Shown piece after piece: positions 6,022 to 13,202 of a stretch of DNA of 21,139 nucleotides. The notes below the pieces were generated by a model that had not been told where the DNA came from, ran no database searches, and saw nothing but the letters and a program-made list of their open reading frames with translations. Every line of letters starts with the position of its first letter. Position 1 is the stretch's first letter. The stretch is from a virus: IMG/VR virus record IMGVR_UViG_3300032334_000005, positions 1 to 21,139 of that record; one strand, written 5' to 3'. A program made the position numbers and the translations under genes.

Positions 6022-6528
6022 TTATCCTGCTATTTCAAATGCTGTTATTGATGATTTACCTGCGTTTAAATTTATTGTACCACCAGATAAATTCTTAATA
6101 TATATTTGATAAGTTGTAGAAGATGTTGTTGATGGAGAATCTAATACTGATACACTGCATGGCATACCATCATCACTACCTTTAAAATAAGCCATACCAG
6201 CTCCACCACTTCCTAAATCTGTTGCACCTCTATAAATTGTTATAGCACCAGTATGTGTGGCATTTGACATTCCAATACCACAAGTACAAATAACAAATAT
6301 TTTATTTGATGTAGAAGAAGGAGTAATTGTAACAGACAAAGTATTTGATGCTGTTACAAAAGATGAAGATGTCGTTCCTCTTGTTGTTGTGTCAGTAGCA
6401 GTTATAACTTGTAATACTTTACCAGCACCAGTTAGTTTAGTTCCAGCTATAGCCGCACTAGCATTAATATCGGCATTAACTATTGTGCCATCAGTTATTC
6501 CTAGTGATTGTATTTTTGTTAGTGGCAT
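6022..6528 (-). CDS. Short tail fibre / receptor-binding protein
   Basis: 168 residues. The N-terminus MPLTKIQSLGITDGTIVNADINASAAIAG is a compact attachment module also found in the 253-residue fibre (ITDGIIVNADIANS). The remainder is predicted all-beta and Ser/Thr-rich (SVTITPSSTSNKIFVICTCG, then YQIYIKNLSGG) and ends SSITAFEIAG, a typical ending of short marine-phage fibre tips. It is much shorter than the neighbouring fibres, so it probably forms a compact trimeric tip. It is preceded by a micro-ORF whose stop is two bases before this ATG and whose last codons carry AGAGGA. Binding target is unknown. Confidence 0.75.
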   Translation of the reverse strand: MPLTKIQSLGITDGTIVNADINASAAIAGTKLTGAGKVLQVITATDTTTRGTTSSSFVTASNTLSVTITPSSTSNKIFVICTCGIGMSNATHTGAITIYRGATDLGSGGAGMAYFKGSDDGMPCSVSVLDSPSTTSSTTYQIYIKNLSGGTINLNAGKSSITAFEIAG

Positions 6529-6530
6529 GT

Positions 6531-6617
6531 CTAAATTCCTCTTATAGTTTTATTAACAATCTTTACAAGGAATTTAAACATGAAGTCTGAAGACAGCATT
6601 AAATCTAAAGATAGCAT
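6531..6617 (-). CDS. Micro-ORF (28 aa) in front of short fibre
   Basis: ATG at 6617 has AGGGA 7 bases upstream inside the last codons of the 72-residue gene. The frame runs 28 codons to TAG at 6531, and its last codons (Arg-Gly-Ile) hold the AGAGGA used by the next fibre, whose ATG is two bases later. The peptide begins MLSLDLMLSSDFM and continues FKFLVKIVNKTIRGI: hydrophobic with a basic end. A related micro-ORF precedes the 253-residue fibre. It may act mainly as a coupling leader. Expression is inferred; composition alone cannot prove it. Confidence 0.5.
   Translation of the reverse strand: MLSLDLMLSSDFMFKFLVKIVNKTIRGI
6582..6617 (-). repeat. Tandem 18-base unit, third copy at 7656-7673
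   Basis: Two adjacent 18-base copies (6617-6600 and 6599-6582) encode Met-Leu-Ser-Leu-Asp-Leu and Met-Leu-Ser-Ser-Asp-Phe. A third copy at 7673-7656 encodes Met-Leu-Ser-Leu-Asp-Phe. Several of the differences between copies are silent, and each unit begins a micro-ORF or lies inside one. Confidence 0.65.
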
Positions 6618-6619
6618 GA

Positions 6620-6838
6620 TTAATTCCCTATGATTGATTTAATCTCAGCATCATTTAAACCTAATGCTTTAAGTTTGTTTAGTGCTGATTGTTTGTTAGC
6701 AATTTCTTCTGCTTCTTTAGATTCTCTTGCAGACTTTTCTGCATGAGCTTCAATAGCATCTTTTTCTTTTTGAGCTATTTCTTCAGAAGTTAAATCTAAT
6801 TCAAATGTACCTTCTGGTGTTACTATTAGTTTTTTCAT
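6620..6838 (-). CDS. Small fibre-companion protein, coiled coil (72 aa)
   Basis: 72 residues. A short beta-like N-terminus (KKLIVTPEGTFELDLTSEE) is followed by a long charged helix (EIAQKEKDAIEAHAEKSA onward, about 20-52), then a terminal helical hairpin LNKLKALGLNDAEIKSIIG. Small proteins with this TPEG...LT-x-EE, coil and LGL-(T/N)-D-x-EI design are common beside tail-fibre genes of marine phages; the role is not established. Its ATG overlaps the stop of the 253-residue fibre (TAATG at 6840-6836), placing it as that fibre's partner. A trimerising chaperone or virion linker is the likely idea. The end motif also resembles the repeats at the start of the giant ejection protein. Confidence 0.7.
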   Translation of the reverse strand: MKKLIVTPEGTFELDLTSEEIAQKEKDAIEAHAEKSARESKEAEEIANKQSALNKLKALGLNDAEIKSIIGN

Positions 6839-7599
6839 TATTTTAATCCGTATAGTTTAAAATTACCTAATGATATATTTCCTGTTGATGCTAAAAAAGT
6901 AATTCCTGATAAAGCATTAGTATTTCCTGTATAAAGACCACTAAATGTTTCATTATAAATTCTACTAGCAGTATTATCAAAATAAACAGTTTCACCTAAA
7001 ATCATTTTATATGAACCACTACTACTTAATGGATTAAAAATATAAAAAAAACCATTTCTAGTAGCATCATTTGTACTTGATGTAGAATCATGTCCCAATC
7101 TAAAATGAGAAGCACCAATTTGTCCAGTATATGATTGACCACCACTAGTGTCTGTATTATAATAAGAATAATTAGCTATTAAATTGCAACTAGCAGTTAA
7201 ATCTGCATTTGACTGTCTAACTCTTAACCATAAGTAAGCATTAGAAACAGTTTTAATTTGACTAAATGTAATAAAATAATTTTTATAAGTAGATGAAAAA
7301 TATCCATCAAAACTTGCTGAAGCTGTTGAAGAAGTTATATCACTTGTAGCAAGTAAAACAAAATCAGAAGAAACTGAAGTATAAGCAAGTGCAGTAGCAC
7401 CAGAATTTACTGCAAGAACTTGATTGGCAGTTCCTAATGCAGCTAAACCTGTACCACCATTAGCAACAGGTAAAGTACCTGTTACTTTAGTTGTAAGATT
7501 AATTGTAGAGTTTGCTATATCAGCATTAACAATAATACCATCTGTTATATCAGCTGAAGTTAAAGGTACTGCAGAAGGTTTATTTCCTATGAAAGGCAT
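6838..7599 (-). CDS. Tail fibre / receptor-binding protein
   Basis: 253 residues. The attachment segment MPFIGNKPSAVPLTSADITDG and IVNADIANSTINL is followed by TGTLPVANGGTGLAALG, a widespread fibre hinge motif, then LAVNSGATALAYTSVS (about 65-80). The C-terminal 170 residues are all-beta and aromatic-rich (KNYFITFSQIKTVSN, WLRVRQSNAD, SHFRLGHDS, YKMILGETVYFD) and end ISLGNFKLYGLK. This is the shape of a jelly-roll tip domain as seen in marine phage receptor-binding proteins. The start has AGGA eight bases upstream inside a micro-ORF; the stop overlaps its 72-residue companion. The receptor cannot be read. Confidence 0.8.
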   Translation of the reverse strand: MPFIGNKPSAVPLTSADITDGIIVNADIANSTINLTTKVTGTLPVANGGTGLAALGTANQVLAVNSGATALAYTSVSSDFVLLATSDITSSTASASFDGYFSSTYKNYFITFSQIKTVSNAYLWLRVRQSNADLTASCNLIANYSYYNTDTSGGQSYTGQIGASHFRLGHDSTSSTNDATRNGFFYIFNPLSSSGSYKMILGETVYFDNTASRIYNETFSGLYTGNTNALSGITFLASTGNISLGNFKLYGLK

Positions 7600-7601
7600 A
7601 A

Positions 7602-7673
7602 TTACTTTCCTGTTATTATTCTATTGTTAGATTTTATTAACAGTAAATTAATTATGAAATCTAACGATAGCAT
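7602..7673 (-). CDS. Micro-ORF (23 aa) in front of fibre
   Basis: ATG at 7673 has TAGGA about 7 bases upstream, overlapping the stop of the preceding gene. The frame ends TAA at 7602, two bases before the fibre ATG at 7599. The peptide is MLSLDFIINLLLIKSNNRIITGK. Its last codons (Thr-Gly-Lys) contain CAGGA, the ribosome-binding site of the fibre. It shares the MLSLD start, size, hydrophobic-then-basic character and junction geometry with the micro-ORF at 6531-6617. A translational-coupling leader is the simplest reading; a functional peptide is possible. Confidence 0.5.
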   Translation of the reverse strand: MLSLDFIINLLLIKSNNRIITGK

Positions 7674-7682
7674 TTAATTTTC

Positions 7683-8009
7683 CTATGTTGAAATATCGTC
7701 AACTGCACTAACAATTACATCTAAAGATGTAGCTGTGTCAGAAATTACTTTTAGTGCATCACCAGATTCAAGAACGAATTTAGCACCACCATCAATAACT
7801 TGTAATGATGATCCTGCTGGAATTGGTGCATTTTTTACTATGTAATAATCTGCAGCACTTGATGTAATATATACTGAAGCATTAACAGCTGAAGAAGTTG
7901 TGTTAGCTAAAGATATTCCTATGATTGTGTCGTAACTATTTGCAGTTAATAATGTACTAGCAGAAGTTGTTACGTTTCTTGCTATGTATCTTCTAAAATT
8001 TTGTGCCAT
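7683..8009 (-). CDS. Small virion structural protein of the fibre region
   Basis: 108 residues, all-beta and Ser/Ala-rich, soluble. It begins MAQNFRRYIARNVTTSAST and contains YDTIIGISLANTTSS, NASVYITSSAADYYIVKNAP and IPAGSSLQVIDGG, then VLESGDALKVISD and ends DVIVSAVDDIST. This is the pattern of small structural proteins often found beside fibre or neck genes in marine phages and usually left as hypothetical virion proteins. The P-x-G-S-S-L-x-V and E-S-G-D-x-L-x-V turns suggest a compact beta-sandwich. It lies between the T7-type fibre and the fibre cassettes, with AAGGA upstream. A linker or adaptor role is inference. Confidence 0.7.
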   Translation of the reverse strand: MAQNFRRYIARNVTTSASTLLTANSYDTIIGISLANTTSSAVNASVYITSSAADYYIVKNAPIPAGSSLQVIDGGAKFVLESGDALKVISDTATSLDVIVSAVDDIST

Positions 8010-8017
8010 TTAAATCC

Positions 8018-8071
8018 TTATTTAAATTTCTTTATTGAGTTTACGAAATAAAGCCATAGTATATTTTTCAT
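8018..8071 (-). CDS. Possible micro-ORF (17 aa) between fibre and structural protein
   Basis: ATG at 8071-8069 overlaps the stop of the long fibre as TAATG. The frame encodes MKNILWLYFVNSIKKFK and stops at 8018, with AAGGA for the next gene straddling the stop. It is hydrophobic then basic, like the other two micro-ORFs, but lacks the MLSLD start. It may be chance; it is listed because the geometry repeats. Confidence 0.3.
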   Translation of the reverse strand: MKNILWLYFVNSIKKFK

Positions 8072-9540
8072 TATAATGCAATAGAAACAGCTAAAGCAAA
8101 ACCTTTTGTAGCAAAAGTACTTGTATCAGTAGCCTCTACATTTAACCAAGCAGAACCTGTATAATATTTCAATACACTAGATGTTGTGTTAAAGTAAAGA
8201 TCACCAGCATTTAAAGCAGCACCATCATTATCTAATGTTGGATCACTTGCTTTAGCACCTAAATATGTATCATCAAAACTATCTGCTGAAGCTAGAGCAG
8301 CATCTCTTGCAGCATTAGCCGCATTAGCTGCATTACTAGCAGTGTTAGCAAAGTTAGAAGCATTATTTGAAAAATTACTTGAATTGCTAGAATATCCTAA
8401 AGCCGCTGTAGCATTAGATGTTGCATAACCTGCTTGTGTTGTAGCAGTTGCAGCATTTGATGAAGCATATCCAGCTTGCGTAGTTGCAGTTGATGCACTA
8501 GCTGAAGCAGAGTTTGCACTATTAGATGAGTTGTTAGCAAAGTTAGAACTATTACTAGCATGATTAGAACTATTATTAGCAAAGTTAGAACTATTTGAAG
8601 AATGATTTGCAGATGAGTTAGCAGAATTACTAGAATTATTTGCAAAGTTAGAAGCATTACTAGCAGAATTGGCTGCAGCATTAGCATTAGCACTTACACC
8701 AGCTAAAAAAGTTGAAGCAGAGTTAGCACTGTTAGATGCGTTGTTTGCAAAATTAGAACTGTTAGATGCGTGATTAGCAGAATTACTTGCATGGTTAGCA
8801 GATGTGTTTGCAGAATTAGATGAATTTGCAGCAGAGTTAGCTGCGGCATTAGCAGATGTACTAGCTGCAGCTGCATCAACAATTAAATCCCATTTAGCAG
8901 AATCAGCATTAGAACTGATTGGAGTTGTACCAGTAGATGTGTGAGTTGTATTACAAAGATATACGTTATTGTTAGATGAATCTTTTACAATATCTCTAGC
9001 ATTAAAAGTAACACCAGCACTCCATGAACCTCTATTAGTACCAAGCTCTTGTGTAACTGATAATTCACCATTAGTATCAAATGCTAGAATCTTATTAGCA
9101 CGATCTGAAGCACCTACCGAGAATTCGGTACTTGTCATTGTATTTGTTTTAGATAATTTAATTGATCTTGTTAATTCTTCTTGCAATTGTTGAATTGCCA
9201 TAGTTGCTCTGTCTAAACCTTCTTCATGAGATTCAGCAGGGAATGGATCGTTAGCGATATAATCTATTGATTGTGTTTGTGGAATGTTACGTCTTAATAC
9301 AACTGTCTGAGTTGATGTTGGAATATTACCTGATGTGAATATAACTGATCCACCACCTGATGAACCAGCACCTGTTACTGTATAGTGAGTTGTAATAGTT
9401 TTAGTTGTTTCAGTTCCTGTAGATGAACGAATGATTACTTGAATATCTGAATCTTGGAATATCTTAAATGTATAAGCAAACGTTGTAGTTGAACCATCAC
9501 CACTATAACTGTTCTTAACTGTAGTTGAAGATATTGTCAT
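8071..9540 (-). CDS. Tail fibre with T7 gp17-type N-terminal anchor
   Basis: 489 residues. About 1-130 matches the T7 tail-fibre N-terminal domain: SYSGDGSTTTFAYTFKIF, VVLRRNIPQTQSIDYIAND, then SHEEGLDRATMAIQQLQEEL. This binds the tail nozzle/adaptor. Residues about 170-218 look like a carbohydrate-binding module of the chitin-binding (CBM5/12-like) type, with Trp173, Tyr194, Cys196 and Trp217 around NARDIVKDSSNNNVYLC. Residues about 233-410 form a Ser/Asn/Ala heptad shaft. The end (about 420-470) holds FDDTYLGAKASDPT and AGDLYFNTTSS, a frequent marine-phage fibre domain. It has no T7-like tip, so other fibres probably attach to it. ATG has AAGGA five bases upstream. It is the primary anchor of the receptor-binding apparatus. 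Confidence 0.9.
   Translation of the reverse strand: MTISSTTVKNSYSGDGSTTTFAYTFKIFQDSDIQVIIRSSTGTETTKTITTHYTVTGAGSSGGGSVIFTSGNIPTSTQTVVLRRNIPQTQSIDYIANDPFPAESHEEGLDRATMAIQQLQEELTRSIKLSKTNTMTSTEFSVGASDRANKILAFDTNGELSVTQELGTNRGSWSAGVTFNARDIVKDSSNNNVYLCNTTHTSTGTTPISSNADSAKWDLIVDAAAASTSANAAANSAANSSNSANTSANHASNSANHASNSSNFANNASNSANSASTFLAGVSANANAAANSASNASNFANNSSNSANSSANHSSNSSNFANNSSNHASNSSNFANNSSNSANSASASASTATTQAGYASSNAATATTQAGYATSNATAALGYSSNSSNFSNNASNFANTASNAANAANAARDAALASADSFDDTYLGAKASDPTLDNDGAALNAGDLYFNTTSSVLKYYTGSAWLNVEATDTSTFATKGFALAVSIAL
8311..8844 (-). repeat. Heptad-encoding repeats of the fibre shaft
   Basis: The DNA repeats variants of TTAGCAAAGTTAGAACTATT on the plus strand (for example near 8345, 8535, 8577, 8640 and 8742). 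The protein repeats every 7 residues, such as ANNSSNS, ASNSSNF and SANHASN, and contains a longer pair ATTQAGYASSNA / ATTQAGYATSNA. This is a low-complexity coiled-coil or similar trimeric shaft, prone to length change by recombination. Confidence 0.8.
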
Positions 9541-9577
9541 AAAGTTCCTTTATTATATTTTAGTGTTTGTGTCTATC

Positions 9578-12500
9578 TTATTTAACATCTTTTATAGCAT
9601 CTAAAGAATATTTACTCATATCAATCATTTGACGATACAATTCATCTATATATTGTCTTTTTTCATTTGGTGTAAAAAACTTACTATTATAAATATTTCT
9701 AACTCTTTGATCATTATCTTGAACAATCTTATATGTAGATTTTAAAATATATGCTTCAGCAGGAATTGATGTTAGTAATTTATTAGCTTCTTCAAAGTTA
9801 CCAGCTTTTTGTAAACTATCTACTGTGTTAAATACTTTACTAACCTTTTCGTATTTATCATAAAATGTAGTTATATACTGAGAACCAGCAGAAGGATTAC
9901 GAACAACAAAAGCTCTAATAACTGGTATATCAGCTAATGTTTGTTGTGGTTTAATTGGATCATCAACAATACCAGAACCAATTAATGCTTTATCTAATAC
10001 ATTAACAAATGTTCTTCCTAATGTTCCAGTCCAGTTATTAATAGTTGATTCAATTCTAGCAGGAGAAGATACTCCAGAATATTCACCAGATATTTGTCTA
10101 ATTAATTTACCTAAAATTTTAGATGTTTCAGAAGTATATTCTGTATATTGATACTCAGGTAATAATCCCTCTAATGATCTTGGTACAATCGGTTTCTTTG
10201 TAAATAAACTTTTATTAGAAAAACTTTCTATAAAAGGTTTTGCAATATCAGGAATTGGTAATACACTTGTAGCGTTATCAAGTGCTAAATCTTTTATAAA
10301 GTTTTTAATTGATGTTGGATCTTTTGATAAAGCAAAGTCTAATGCTTTCTCTGGCAATGTTCCAAATATAAATCCTAATTCAAATGGCTTTGGTATTCTC
10401 CAAACAATAGAATCCTTACCTTCTCCAGTTATGATAATCCAAAATAAATTCTTTTGCCACTCAGGAAGTTCTTTATATCTTTCATCATTATGATTTGAAA
10501 TCCAAAGAAGAATAGATGGCAAAGTGATACTAGCACCAACTAAATACAATGCTTTGTTTCTTCTAGCTGGATCAGTAAATGTATCATACAATTTTAAATA
10601 ACCTTGAAGTCTAGCATTAAAGAAAGCACTAATAGCATTCCATGCTCCAACTTTTGCTCCCATTTTTTGGAAATCTAAAGTTATGTCTCTTGATTCAAAA
10701 CCAGCACGTTCAACTGCTTGTTTATGATTTAATCCTTTTTTGATTGCATTGTTATAAGCCTTTTGAAACTCACCTAATCTTGTAGCGTTTTCAAAAAGTT
10801 CAGTTCCAATTCTTAACATTTCTAATGGTTTAGTAATTACGTTATAAACTGGTCTTGCTGTTAATTCTTTTGCAACATCTTTAATATAATAGTTCTTATC
10901 AAACGATACATAAGAAGATTGTGGTCCACCAGACTTAATCCAATCTTGATAAATTTTAGATTTATCTCCAGCAATTCTAATCATTAATCCTCTTGCAGTA
11001 TCTAAACCAAGAACAAATCCATTTTTACTAAATACAGTTCCACTTGCTGTATCTCTTATTATGTTACTTAAAAAGAACTCAGGTGCTAATGTAGCTCCAG
11101 CTCTTAATGTTCTTGATGGTAAACTAATAATACTTCTTATTAATTTTTGTGATGCTTCTGTTGAATACTTCCAAGATTTTCCTAAATCATTTCCTAAATC
11201 CCAAACTTCTCTTTTACCATTTCTAAATATTGCAACTTCATTTTTACTTAATTGTTGTTGTGTTCTTCTAAATATTTCAAATCCTTCTAATGCTGATGCA
11301 TCTATTTTAGATATATCTGTAACAACATTTTCTAATTCTTGTCTTGTAACTTTTGTTCTTGTAAGTTTAGCTTTTGATTTAGATACATCTGGAAATGCTT
11401 TTGGATCTATTGCTTTAGCATCTTCAATCATTTTAACAAATTCAACTAATGAACGATTACGTTCAACTAATGTTACAAAATGTAATGTATTTTTATAAAT
11501 GCTTTCAATAGGATCTACGATAACTTTGTCGCTACCTTTAAATCGTTTTAGAGGATTGGCAACTGATTTAGATATTGCTCCATCTTTACCTAAGTCTTGC
11601 AATACTCTAAAAAAAGGAACGTAATCTTTATTTGCATCCAACATTGCACCATAAGTTTTTTCATTAATAATTTCTGAGTCTTTTAAATATTTTAATAAGT
11701 TGTTTTGATATTCTCCTAATTGCTTAAATGTTTCTTTATATTTAACATCTAATTTTCTAACTGTATTTTCTGCAGCCTTAATATCAATACCAGTTTCAAA
11801 TCCTTGTTTAGATTTTTCTAATGCTCGCTTAGCAATAGAATAAGCACCAAATTCTTTATATGTTTGAATATCTTTTGTTATTGGTTCTAATATTGTTTCT
11901 AATGGTTTGCTTTTAATTTCTAATGTTTTAAAATCTAATGTTCCATATTTTAAAAAGTGTTCACCTCTGCTAATCATACCAGGTTGAAGTCTAGCAAGTT
12001 CATAAGGATTAAGTGTTCCTTCTTGTGCTTTAACTCCTAAAGTCTTAGCTTCTTCTACTGCTCTAGAAATTGGATTTAATTTATCTAACCAATTAAAAAC
12101 TAAATTATTTTTCAAATCTTTAAAATTTGTTTTAATTTCTGTTGGTTCAAATGAAATCTTTTCTTGAACTTTAGCAATATCTGGATCTACAGATTTTTCT
12201 GATTTAATTGTTTCTACAGCTTTTGGTACTTCTACTTTTTTATCAGCAATAGGTTCGTATGCTCTTGCTACTTCAATATTTTTACTAACTATATCTTCTC
12301 TTATAGTTGGTTCTACAATACTATCTGAATAAATTTCAGATGGTTTTTTACCAGTTTCTTTAACTTGATTAATAACCTTTTTTGCTCCTGCCTCTCCCAA
12401 TCCAAATGCTCCAAAGAAAACACTTGAATAAAATAATTCTTCTTTTGTTGGAACTTCACCGCTAATAGCATAACCAGTTCCTTCAAAACCACCAACTTGA

Positions 12501-13201
12501 GCTAATATTTTTGGAACAAAATATTTATCTACTCCTAATATACCTGGAAGTTTAGATGCTACTACTAACTGTGCAGCTTCTGTAGCACCAGCCTTAATTC
12601 CTTCTTCTGTGAATATTTTCCACCATTCTTCAAATGTATTTACCTCTCCTTTTTGTAAAGCAGTTATATACATTTGTCTTATAGTTCCTGGTATAAATCC
12701 AGCTGTAGCTGCAGCACCAGTTGGTCCAAGTGGAGATCCTACTAAAGCACCTCCAATATAAAATGGAGAATCTCCTAAAAGAGTTGCAGATCTTTCTATT
12801 AATCCTTCAACTAATCCTGTATCTTTTGGTTCTGGAGTTGTGAATGCTTTTGGTAATTCTCCAGTTGTATTATAGGCATCAATTAAAGAAAATATTTGTT
12901 TACCAACTCCTCTTTCCCAATATGTTTTTGGATCAAATTCTTTACCAACTAAAACTTCATTAACACCAGCTTCTGCTTTTTGTTTTTTTTCTCCTAAAGA
13001 AACAACTGGTTGAACTACTGAATCTTTAATTGTCTGCCAATAATTTTTAATTTCTGTTCTATTTTCTTTTTTAATGCCAAAGTAATCATTTACTTCTTGA
13101 TCTGAAAATCCAGCATTTATTAATTGCTTTGATTCTGTATCAACGTAATTCTTAAGTTCTTGGTCATTAAAACCAGCTTCCTTTAACTGATTCAGATCCA
13201 T
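9578..13201 (-). CDS. Giant internal virion/ejection protein (T7 gp16-like position)
   Basis: 1207 residues, close to T7 gp16 (1318) in size and in the same place. The N-terminus has two tandem motifs (LKEAGFNDQELKNYVD and LINAGFSDQEVNDYFG). Gly/Ala-rich hydrophobic stretches lie at about 137-180 and 230-274. The middle has helix-rich segments of the large polyvalent-protein-associated (LPD38-like) kind: DANKDYVPFFRVLQ (about 520), PEFFLSNIIRDTASG (about 705) and LEMLRIGTELFENATRLGEF (about 790), then a possible membrane segment LYLVGASITLPSILLWIS (about 882-899). No lytic transglycosylase motif was seen at the N-terminus, unlike T7 gp16. By position it should be ejected to form the DNA channel across the envelope. 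LPD membership is by recollection of the pattern. The start lies two bases after the gp15-like stop. Confidence 0.85.
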   Translation of the reverse strand: MDLNQLKEAGFNDQELKNYVDTESKQLINAGFSDQEVNDYFGIKKENRTEIKNYWQTIKDSVVQPVVSLGEKKQKAEAGVNEVLVGKEFDPKTYWERGVGKQIFSLIDAYNTTGELPKAFTTPEPKDTGLVEGLIERSATLLGDSPFYIGGALVGSPLGPTGAAATAGFIPGTIRQMYITALQKGEVNTFEEWWKIFTEEGIKAGATEAAQLVVASKLPGILGVDKYFVPKILAQVGGFEGTGYAISGEVPTKEELFYSSVFFGAFGLGEAGAKKVINQVKETGKKPSEIYSDSIVEPTIREDIVSKNIEVARAYEPIADKKVEVPKAVETIKSEKSVDPDIAKVQEKISFEPTEIKTNFKDLKNNLVFNWLDKLNPISRAVEEAKTLGVKAQEGTLNPYELARLQPGMISRGEHFLKYGTLDFKTLEIKSKPLETILEPITKDIQTYKEFGAYSIAKRALEKSKQGFETGIDIKAAENTVRKLDVKYKETFKQLGEYQNNLLKYLKDSEIINEKTYGAMLDANKDYVPFFRVLQDLGKDGAISKSVANPLKRFKGSDKVIVDPIESIYKNTLHFVTLVERNRSLVEFVKMIEDAKAIDPKAFPDVSKSKAKLTRTKVTRQELENVVTDISKIDASALEGFEIFRRTQQQLSKNEVAIFRNGKREVWDLGNDLGKSWKYSTEASQKLIRSIISLPSRTLRAGATLAPEFFLSNIIRDTASGTVFSKNGFVLGLDTARGLMIRIAGDKSKIYQDWIKSGGPQSSYVSFDKNYYIKDVAKELTARPVYNVITKPLEMLRIGTELFENATRLGEFQKAYNNAIKKGLNHKQAVERAGFESRDITLDFQKMGAKVGAWNAISAFFNARLQGYLKLYDTFTDPARRNKALYLVGASITLPSILLWISNHNDERYKELPEWQKNLFWIIITGEGKDSIVWRIPKPFELGFIFGTLPEKALDFALSKDPTSIKNFIKDLALDNATSVLPIPDIAKPFIESFSNKSLFTKKPIVPRSLEGLLPEYQYTEYTSETSKILGKLIRQISGEYSGVSSPARIESTINNWTGTLGRTFVNVLDKALIGSGIVDDPIKPQQTLADIPVIRAFVVRNPSAGSQYITTFYDKYEKVSKVFNTVDSLQKAGNFEEANKLLTSIPAEAYILKSTYKIVQDNDQRVRNIYNSKFFTPNEKRQYIDELYRQMIDMSKYSLDAIKDVK

Positions 13202-13202
13202 G

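Noticed and set aside
8397-8693. Minus-strand frame rich in Leu/Ile/Met within the fibre shaft, membrane-protein-like
   Set aside because: Alternative-frame reading of the Ser/Asn/Ala heptad repeats; low-complexity shadow of the fibre gene.
9115-9130. Perfect 6-bp inverted repeat TACCGA/TCGGTA around GAAT
   Set aside because: Lies inside the fibre coding frame with no terminator or operator context; probably chance.
11061-11498. 145-residue plus-strand frame inside the giant ejection protein
   Set aside because: Opposite to all genes here, no start signals, and fully covered by a well-supported gene.
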